A DNA stretch of 64,000 bases, from contig NW_006920415.1 in assembly GCF_000344685.1 (NCBI RefSeq), forward strand, positions 805,555 to 869,554. Direction: 5' to 3'. Shown here piece by piece: positions 53,947 through 64,000 of the stretch. Position 1 is the stretch's first letter. Every line of letters starts with the position of its first letter. This stretch comes from Gloeophyllum trabeum ATCC 11539. Taxonomy: Eukaryota; Basidiomycota; Agaricomycetes; Gloeophyllales; Gloeophyllaceae. A program made the position numbers and the translations under genes. Under the pieces are notes generated by a model that worked only from the letters and a program-made list of their open reading frames with translations, was not told the origin of the DNA and did not search any database.

Positions 53947-56900
53947 ATGAGCTGCTGTGGGACCGCTCGCAAGCCAGAAACGGAGGAGGGTAACAGAATA
54001 ACACCCTTTGGTACGGCCCCGGTAACTCAACAACCTGGCTCGCAACCTGGATTGCAATACAGCGACAAGGGGAGCTTCCAATCACCTTCAGTACCGTCGC
54101 CACCGCCAGCGCTTCAGCATGGACCTTATGGCTCCAGCTCACCACCACCCCAGCCATGGGGCAGCCCAGGTTCTCCGGAGATGGCGCAGTTCAACCCGTA
54201 CGCTCAGAATGGCACTGCTAGCATTTCGAATGGTTCTACCAATCCCTACAGCCCGTTGTTGAACCAGCCAATACTACAGCCTAGTGCCGTACATGCCTAT
54301 ACCAGGTCAGGTACCACATCCCCACCCATGGCCCTCGCACCTCCGCAAATAATGTCACCTCCCACCCAAGGCGCCTCCTTCTCTCCTCCTTCAGACGACG
54401 GGAAGATAGTGGTTTCAATAGACTTCGGTGCGCCCACCTAATATGTGCTCCCGTGAGACAATCCATGTTCACATCTTCCCCAGGTACCACCTTCTCAGGA
54501 GTGGTGCGTCTGGCCCGGCTGGCCCGATGTAAGTCGGATGGTCTAATTGTTTCTAGGCGTATGGGTCTTCTCGGATAGCAGCGGGGAAGGTTCAACAGAT
54601 ACTGCAGTGGCCAGGCTCATTCGAAACGTTCAGGAAAGTCCCGACCTGTCTTCTATACGACGATCACGGGCAAGTACTGGCATGGGGACTGGAAGCGAAG
54701 AATGCTAGCCCGATGCCGGGAACCACGCGATGTGAATGGTATGATGTCTCATGTGGCGCTGCATCTCGTCCATTGATGTCTCGTCGCGCTCAGGTTCAAG
54801 TTATTTTTGGAACCCAAGGCTTTACGAGATGACGGGGAAATAGATCCAAGGCTGCCGCAGCTACCGGTACGTGCCTTGTTCTTACGGCGTGTCAAATTCG
54901 GTTCTTCATGACGCATACTGTCAATAGCCCGGTAAGAGGGCATTGGATTTGGTAATCGACTTCTTGTCCTGCCTATGGGAATACGCCAAGGAGCAAATAA
55001 CCCGGGAGATTGGTGCCGTGGCTGACTTGGGTTGGTATGAAGTGGTTGACTTCGACTTCAGGTTTACTGAGTGTCGCGGTTGTAGATTCTGCCGATGTCT
55101 GGTTAACTGTACCCGCGGCGTGGGATGCCAAAGGCTGTGACATCATGCGTGAAGCAGCCATCGCCGCGGGCCTGGTACAATCCTCTCGGGCTGGTGACCG
55201 AGACTGGAGAGATCGGCTGCGTATCATCACGTTCGTAATAACTCTTGGGACTCTTCTTTTTGCAATTGCCTGCTCATCGCCCATGCCAACAGTGAACCCG
55301 AAGCCGCAGCAGTGCACTGTGCACATTTAACGGATCTGCACAAACTGCGACCAAGTCAAAGTTTCATCATATGTGATGCCGGAGGCGGTACCGTTGTATG
55401 TGGTTCTCGAATTTGTATAGGGATACAGGAACCAGGAGACTGATCCTACCTGTCGTCCTAGGACCTCGCGACATACAAAGTAATCGGACACATGACCAAT
55501 CTCGAGATAGCAGAGATGTGTGCACGCTCGGGAGCTAACTGTGGTTCTATCTTTCTGGATCTTCGCTTCCGTCAACTTGTGGAAACTCTTCTGGCCGAGC
55601 ACCCAGCTCACCTGGATCCTGCCAGCTTGGCGTATTTCATGCATGCGTTCAGCGAGACGGATAAATTGGCTTACATGGGTCCCATTGACGACGGTATGGG
55701 CTTCGGTTCTAACAGTTTAGATCGGATGCTCACTTGAATCAGACAAGCTATTTTACTTCACTTGTTTCAATGTGGAGGATACCGATGACCCATCTGTTGG
55801 TTTGATCAACGGCGAGCTGGCTATTCCGGGTCTGCTCCTACGTCGAGAAGTGTTCGAGCCTGTTGTCAATCAGGTCTGTAACTGCCGCCGGTCGCACGCT
55901 ATTTAATTTAGATCCTACTAAAAATCCTCAATTAGGTCTTGGATCTAATAGAGGAACAAGTGAAAAAGACTGACAGGCCGATAGACGCCCTTCTGCTCGT
56001 GGGTGGGTTTTCCGGCAGCGAATACATGTTCAAACGCGTAGAAGTAAGCAGGTTCACTCATGTTATGTTATGATGCAATGCAGAACTGTGCTATGTGCTA
56101 TGTTTCTAGGAACAGTTTGGCGATCGTATCAAGACAATTGCCCGGCCCGCGGATGCCGATACGGCCACTTGTAGAGGCGCTGCCCAGTATGGTCTAGCAC
56201 GTAGACCGTTAGTCTCTAGTACGATTGTTCCACGATCCTACATTATGAAGGTTCGTGCCCCTTTCATGCCTGACATAGTCGCTTTCGCTGAGTAGACCCG
56301 ATGTACAGGTGAAGCTACCCGCTGAACCTGAAGACTGGCTGAAGCGCCCCGCATATATCCGAGAGAACGAGGCGGGTGTCTCCATATGCGAGAACAGGTA
56401 CGCTTTTACTAGGAATTGCTTAGCCTAAACATTGCTAAAGGTTCGGATAGGCTGCAATATCTTGTGGTCAAGGGGGCTATCCTAAGGAAAGGGTACGTAA
56501 AGCGTGGCTTAGGTAGCATGAACACCGCTCATTGCTAGGCAGGCAACGTGTCAAGACGAAGTTTTGGTAAGTGGCGGCGTTTAAGAGTAACTGCGGACAC
56601 TAACCATATCGTAGCAAATTCTCTCAGTCCGCGCAAGGTATGAACGCCGTAGTTCCTGCCATATTTGCTCCTTCACGACAATCATCCAGATCGTGTCTTC
56701 GTGGCCACGCTGTATACATCGGACACGGATAAGGTCATGAGATACACGGACGAAGTAAGTGGTGCGGCAAGCGGCTGTCCAGAAGGACGCTCACGGAAAC
56801 TACAGGGAGAAACTATGGAATTATGCAAATGGACTGTGGATCTCTCATCCTTGCCTAATTTCCAGCAGAATGCCAATATGCCTCACCCGAACGGGTTCTA

Positions 56901-57066
56901 CACGGGTAGGTACAACTCTATGGTAACAAGGAGGGTGCCGCTGAGTTTCTGGCCCCCCCTCTCAGAATTCGAGCTTGGCCTGGAACTCGACAGCGCTGAA
57001 GTCCGCGGCATTCTCCTCTATCAGGGACAGGAATGGGGTCGGGTCGTGTTTGACTTTTTGGCTTAA
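53947..57066 (+). CDS. Hsp70-like ATPase, HSPA12-related
   Basis: An actin-fold ATPase related to Hsp70/HSPA12; such proteins are greatly expanded in basidiomycetes and their clients are mostly unknown. A disordered N-terminus of about 155 residues (MSCCGTARKPETEEGN, then Pro/Ser/Gln-rich sequence) precedes the nucleotide-binding domain. Phosphate-1 motif VSIDFGTTFSGV is formed across the intron at about 54427-54481, with a further intron after GV; then CLLYDDHGQVLAWGLEAK, DVWLTVPAAWDAKGCDIMREA, EPEAAAVHC, phosphate-2 FIICDAGGGTVDLAVYKV and the adenosine motif LLLVGGFSGSEYMFKRV. The C-terminal part (DRVFVATLYTSDTDKVMRY, FELGLELDSAEVRGILLY) replaces the Hsp70 substrate domain with a short beta region. 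More than ten introns. No signal peptide; the two Cys after Met could be lipidated, which is speculation. Confidence 0.88.
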
Positions 57067-58324
57067 TTTATGAATCATTGTCTTAGTGGATGGGACTTTT
57101 ATGGTTAGCGCGGGTCTGTTATTCCACGAGATCCGGGTGGTCTTGCTTCTCCTGCGGGAGGCCGAAGCAGTACTCTGCCGTGTACGTATACGTATCGGAT
57201 CTACTACGGGAGATGCAAGATCTTGTATAGTCTACGTATATCTGACAACCCGACGTTCGTTGCGTATGCGTTAGCGGCTGCTAGCGGAAGTCGGCCATTC
57301 CCGACCATGACGGAACAGTGGAAAACTAAATGCCCGGCACCCGTGTCACGCCCCCTCGCTCTATGTACGCTCGTCTCCGAGTCTAACCCCTCAAATCTTC
57401 TCAGTTTCCATCTATGTTCCTTGTCGCACGAAACGAGCTGGCATAAGTAGTGGGCGGCAGCGCAGTTCACGCCAGCGTGATTGCCGAAACGCAGACGCTG
57501 ATGATTTTCGCTGGACAGTTTGACAGTACGGCACACCGGACCTTTCGGATTGCGAAGTATAAGTGGGATCACCCGAGAACATACGCGTGGAAGAGGAATA
57601 GCATGGTCGGCGACGGCATTCACCAAGTGATTAGCTGGGTTTCACAGATTCTTCCGTCACCGTGTGCTCCTGAGCGGCCGAAGGCGCCATCCGACGATAT
57701 TCCAACGTAAAGGTAGGTTATTCCCATCGAATTCCACCAAGGAGGCCTAACGCTGCAAATACTTTTGCAGTGGGGATTTGCAGCACATGGGCACTTTCCA
57801 GTCTCCCAGATCAACGCCATAGATTTACGTTTATGTACCTGGTCGTGCCACCGCCACATTGAACGTATCACCGAGTGAACGACCCCACGGAAACACCGCC
57901 CATTGCAACTGCATGCGCAGGGTTATCCTCGCCACTGACATCTTACGAACATTCTTCCGAAATACCTCAATTGTACTGATAATTGGCAAAATAGCGACGC
58001 CACAGCTGCACTCGCATCCGCTGGCGTGTGTACCTTCAATATTGCCGCATAAAGCATCAAGCATTCGGGTTTCCGGGTATCATCGCAGATTCCAAACTCT
58101 CGATAGCCCCTCCAAGACATATTCGATTCACTATTGCACGGTATAACGACAGCCGGGAATCTCCTCCCGGGTGTTTCGGCAGTTGCCGGACCTGGCTGAG
58201 CTGAGCACAATTTCAGTCGCGATCGGCTCGGTTTCTTGAGGCATCACCATCACATCCGCCACAACCGCACATGTATAAGAGCTGGTGTACCTGGTGCGTC
58301 CTCCAATGCTAACTTATTTTCCCA
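57067..58324. other. Intergenic, no gene seen
   Basis: Between the Hsp70-like gene and ALO1, 1258 bp. Several frames of 60 to 140 codons overlap on both strands without domains or consistent splicing. It presumably contains the ALO1 promoter. Confidence 0.4.
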
Positions 58325-60087
58325 ATGTCTCAGACACAACCATACCAGCAGCTCTCTGACATACCTCTGCCTACGCTCTATGGTCTCCTCCAACCCATCA
58401 CCATCCCCCTCGCTTCACCTAGGGCGCGCTTCTCCAACTGGGCAAGAACTTACAGCTGCTCACCGGTGACAGTATTCGAGCCGGAGAGTGACTACCAGTG
58501 CGAACTCATCCTTGAGCTTGCGCGACGCGAGGGCAAGACCGTCCGCGCCGCGGGGGTCGGCCACAGTCCCAGCGACCTCGCATGCACCAGCGGATACATG
58601 GTGCGGACAGATAAACTTTGCCGTGTTCTCGAGGTACGAATCTTCGCCCCTTCCTTTTGCTGTGCCTTCTTGCGGGTTTGGACGGTTCCGCACATCCGGC
58701 TATCGCGTATTTTATCTTATCGCCTAATTTCATCTCTGATCTTTCGGCAATTGCCGCCACAGGTTGATTGCGAAAAAAGATATGTTGTGGCGCAGGCCGG
58801 CATAACTCTTCATTCGCTTCACGACGAGCTCGCCAGTCATGGCCTTGCGATGATAAATGTCGGCTCAATATCCGATCAAACACTCGCGGGAATAATCACA
58901 ACCGCTACTCATGGCTCAGGCATCACATATGGTGTTATTTCCACACACGTTCTGTCCCTGACTTTACTCCTGGCCGACGGATCGCGAGCGCGGTGTTCAC
59001 GGTCAGAGAATCCCGACCTATTCACCGCTTCCATATGCGGGCTCGGTACCACAGGCCTCATACTCGCTATTCAGCTGGAGGTGGAGCCGGCCTTCAGGCT
59101 CAAAGAGACGCAGTACACTATCAGCTTCGATGAAGGGCTTCAGACTCTTGATCGACTTGTACAGTCCGCTGAACACGTTCGACTCTGGTGGTTTCCTCAA
59201 GCTGATGATTTGCGTGTGAGCGCCGCAAACCGTTCTTCGGAGGTAACATCAATCATTCTTCGTCTTCTCTGTGGATATTCACCATGTGCTCCTCACAGCC
59301 AAAGACTTCGGCAACGAATTGGTTCTGGAATACGCTCGTGGGATACCACTTGATCCAGTTTTTGATGTTCCTTGGCCGTTTTATTGCGCCTCTGAATATC
59401 TGGACGGGTAAATTTGCATCTTGGGTCAGTAGCGCGCCAATCGTCGCTGTTGATGACAGTTTCCGTGTTTTCAACCTTGATTGCAAGGTGAGCGTTCTGC
59501 AAAAGTTTCCGTACTATGCCGACGTCTCACGATTCTTTCAGTATTTACAATATACAACCGAGTGGGCCGTTCCGTATGACCGCGCGAAAGCTTGTCTATT
59601 GGACTTGCGTTCGTGGTTAAATGACGAGCATAATAACCCGAATGGGCTGAGACCTCACTTCCCGATCGAGATACGGTTCTCCGAGGCAGACGACATTTGG
59701 CTCAGCCCCAGTAACGGTCAGAGGACGTGTTGGATTGGCATCATTCAGTACAAGTAAGTTCTCCGACGGATATTACCTTCTGACCTCTCTGATCGGTTCA
59801 TGTCAAGACCCTACGGTTTCAAGGTATCCTACCGCAAACTATTCGAGCGCTTCGAGAACATACTTAGAAGGCACGCCGGTCGACCCCATTGGGCAAAGGC
59901 ACACCCATTACGCCCTGGCGATCTCCGAACTCTGTATCCTCGTTTCCATGACTTCATAAACTTGCTTGAAGCAGTTGATCCGCATGGGATGTTCAGGAAC
60001 GAATATGTAGAGCGGCATCTCTTCGGGAAGCGGGGCCCCGAAGTCGACGACAGGGTTTTCAAGTCCTCGCGACCGGGCACGCGCTAA
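58325..60087 (+). CDS. ALO1: D-arabinono-1,4-lactone oxidase
   Basis: Last step of D-erythroascorbate synthesis in fungi: oxidises D-arabinono-1,4-lactone with O2, using FAD, at the mitochondrial membrane. Five exons keep phase: 58325-58633, 58763-59242, 59299-59487, 59542-59753, 59808-60087, giving 489 residues. The PCMH-type FAD domain shows VRAAGVGHSPSDLACTSGYM, VAQAGITLHSLHDELASHGL, TATHGSGITYGVISTHVLSL and ICGLGTTGLILAIQLEVEP; a hydrophobic segment (LIQFLMFLGRFIAPLNIW) may touch the membrane; the C-terminus has the family signature RPHWAKAH (HWAK) and DPHGMFRNEYVERHLFG. The PSDLA region lacks the His used for covalent FAD in some members, so the flavin attachment type is not certain. Confidence 0.94.
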
Positions 60088-60352
60088 CCCCACAAAACAA
60101 TAAAAATCAGGATCCATATAATGATTATTGAAGGTTCATCTATAGCATCGTTTATAGTTTAACTTCGTTGTAATAGCATCGTGGCGTTGTCGGACTCCGG
60201 GAGAGCCGGATAGTCCCCTCTTGGAATGTCGTCCTTATGAATGGACGTGGCTGGTTAGGACATCATCGAACATAGCGGACCCCATATTCAACTTCTGTAT
60301 GAAGCTAAGCACTAACTGTACACGGGCTATAATAAATATGCTACAATGATTG

Positions 60353-61253
60353 CTACAATCCCAGCTGTTCCTTGATACTCTCCCTAACTATACGTTCATA
60401 CTCCTGATGAGATGAGTTCGTGAGAAAAGTTCGAGTGAGATTGGCTGGTTCTTACCGCTTTATTCTCTCTGTACAGCTTGCAGCAATCGATGTTGGCTCC
60501 ACTCTCCAGGTTGGGCTCTGTCCGTTCATCAGTAAAGCACACATCCGATTGTCGCGGCCACGTTGTGAACTAACCTGCTAGCATGGAGATCACGCTGAGA
60601 ATGACCTTCTCTACGCTCTGTACAGGGCTCCAGCGCTCGGATGCAGACTCATACTGGGTCGGATCATCACCCGGAGTGTGGAGAATGGAAATGCAGACTG
60701 TCCCATCAGGGTAGACTGAACGAACTCAAAAAAGATTCGCGTGTCAGTGGCAGGCGAGAAACTTACTATTGGGATGGAATATAGGCGGGTCAAACTTCAT
60801 CTTGAAGGGTGACAAGGGGTAGTCGGGAGGCTGAGAATGCCGGGATGAGTGTCTCGTCAACCCGAGCAGGCCGTATGACGCACAAAGGTCAACTTCGCGA
60901 CAAAAACACCTCCTTCCTTCACAATAAGATTACTTCAGCTTCCGCCTGGGTACGAAAGGATAGATCCCGCTCACAAATGGTGTATCTTTCGGACCGACAA
61001 TAAGCGCCTCCCAAGTGAAGAAATCCGACTCTGACACCGGGCCTAACACGAAGTATGAACTTCGGCGAACCACACGAAGGCTTCACACATCACCGACCAG
61101 CAGTGAACATCCCGTCAGGGGAACCTAGTGCTTGGGATCAATCACTATATTATAGTAGCAACTCCCTGGCCGCATACCTTGAGAGGTCAATTGTTTGTAC
61201 TCCGTCATCAGTCGCCTGAGTGCCGTGGCGCTCCCAGAACCTCGTGCACTCAT
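60353..61253 (-). CDS. UBC7: Ubiquitin-conjugating enzyme E2, Ubc7/UBE2G2 type
   Basis: Passes ubiquitin to ER-associated degradation substrates together with membrane E3 ligases. Eight exons keep phase on the minus strand: 61178-61253, 61098-61124, 60975-61042, 60884-60916, 60767-60830, 60575-60715, 60456-60517, 60353-60403, giving 173 residues. The UBC fold reads [60 protein letters not shown] and [18 protein letters not shown] with active-site Cys97. The insertion [19 protein letters not shown] after the Cys is the hallmark of the Ubc7/UBE2G group. The end [11 protein letters not shown] fits the family. Exons of 27 and 33 nt hide the gene from simple frame searches. Confidence 0.95.
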
Positions 61254-62061
61254 GGTAGCGCAGCGTGTCGTTAATAAATCGAGAGAAGTGTGTTGACTCG
61301 GTGCAATAATGTGGCAGACGCGAACGCGTTATTCGCGTGTAAAGCAAAGGCTGTCCAGGCTTCATCCGAGCCGCCGGCTCAGGTTGCATTCATCCAGCCA
61401 CAAATTCGACATGTATACTGTCCACATCTCTTCTAGGTTACCCGCATATTATAATTAAATCCCCGTACTCCGCGGAACGAGAAAATGTCAGAACGGCACT
61501 GTTAATACTTCCTTGCTTTGTAACCTGTGTCGCTCGGCCGACGTTAGACGATAGTAGACGATGCACATGACTATGTATTGGAACGTGCTTGCAAAGCACC
61601 ACGCAGTGATTATCGAGGATATCTCGGACGTACTTCGGCTCTCTGGTCCAGGACGCGCAGCGGCCATCCGATCGCAATTGCGCATGCGAATCCGTACGGA
61701 GTGATAGTGTCCCTTGCCATGGGCGCGCCGGGACATCCACTGTCGAACACCCGACGGTTCCCCGTCGACCAGGAAAACTGCGACCAAAACAATTGTCACG
61801 CGGGCGTTTCAAAACTTCCCCAGTGTGGGTCCAGGGTAGCAGAGGATAGCCGCCAGACATGAATGAACGTCAATGCTAAGCCGAGCGCAGGACTAAACAG
61901 GCAAATCTATCCGGAAAGGTCTTGCTCTGTACAGAAATGATGAACGTTGAAGGTACATACATGTCAAATAAATTAGATCATGCATAGGTTGCGTGAAGTA
62001 CAGGAGGGGATCCGGGACGGTGTAAAAATACAGCATTATTTTGTCGTCGTCCTGACGCACC
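61254..62061. other. Intergenic, UBC7 promoter and RPC2 3' flank
   Basis: The two flanking genes are both on the minus strand. A 140-codon minus-strand frame at 61438-61860 lacks any domain or splicing support and is not called. Nothing else was recognised. Confidence 0.4.

Positions 62062-64000
<1,939 letters not shown>

Noticed and set aside
61438..61860. 140-codon minus-strand frame between UBC7 and RPC2
   Set aside because: No motif, and its position is explained by promoter and 3' UTR space of the flanking genes.

Overview
The window is nuclear DNA from a filamentous basidiomycete, most likely a wood- or litter-decaying agaricomycete. The support is gene style and gene content: most genes are cut by many 45-70 nt GT-AG introns with short exons, and the window encodes a secreted GH3 beta-glucosidase, a secreted class 3 lipase, a GMC-oxidoreductase relic, an FAD aromatic monooxygenase and D-arabinono-lactone oxidase. 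No prokaryotic operon structure, CRISPR array or rRNA/tRNA gene was seen. Coordinates given for spliced genes run from start to stop codon; exon junctions were placed by hand from GT/AG signals, phase continuity and family knowledge.

Left third (1-21 kb), accessory and repeat-rich: an FAD monooxygenase (1.7-3.5 kb), a tandem pair of frame-broken orphan paralogues (4.2-6.4 kb), two copies of a GC-rich hairpin and a ~100 bp tandem repeat (7.0-7.9 kb), the beta-glucosidase (9.0-12.1 kb), a pRiA4b-ORF3/MYND protein (12.4-14.5 kb), a decayed LINE-type retrotransposon end with a (Asp-Cys-Pro)7 expansion (15.7-16.3 kb), a truncated GMC oxidoreductase pseudogene (17.4-18.7 kb) and the lipase (19.0-20.2 kb).

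Middle (21-51 kb), mostly housekeeping and gene-dense: tRNA pseudouridine synthase PUS3, HMG-box NHP6, an oxysterol-binding protein, cytosolic leucyl-tRNA synthetase, a small GPI-type wall protein, a RING-containing SNF2 translocase, an unrecognised protein with a thioredoxin-like CPAC segment, an otubain deubiquitinase, an ERCC6L2-like SNF2 ATPase, an unrecognised CxxC protein divergent from the ribosome-assembly gene NOC2, and a CBP6/UQCC2-like mitochondrial assembly factor.

Right end (51-64 kb): a thinly coding stretch with one new phase-consistent candidate gene, an HSPA12-like Hsp70 ATPase with a long disordered N-terminus, D-arabinono-1,4-lactone oxidase, the ERAD-type ubiquitin-conjugating enzyme UBC7, and the C-terminal part of the RNA polymerase III second subunit RPC2, which runs off the right edge and contains a 7-nt microexon and an apparent GC-AG intron.

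Functionally the window has no obvious biosynthetic cluster. Loose themes are extracellular degradation on the left, and chromatin/ubiquitin functions (two SNF2 ATPases, one with RING; otubain; UBC7) in the middle and right. The candidates most worth follow-up are the CPAC thioredoxin-like fusion protein, the tandem KRKR-tailed orphan pair, and the ERCC6L2-like gene whose Walker A junction cannot be restored by an ordinary GT-AG splice.
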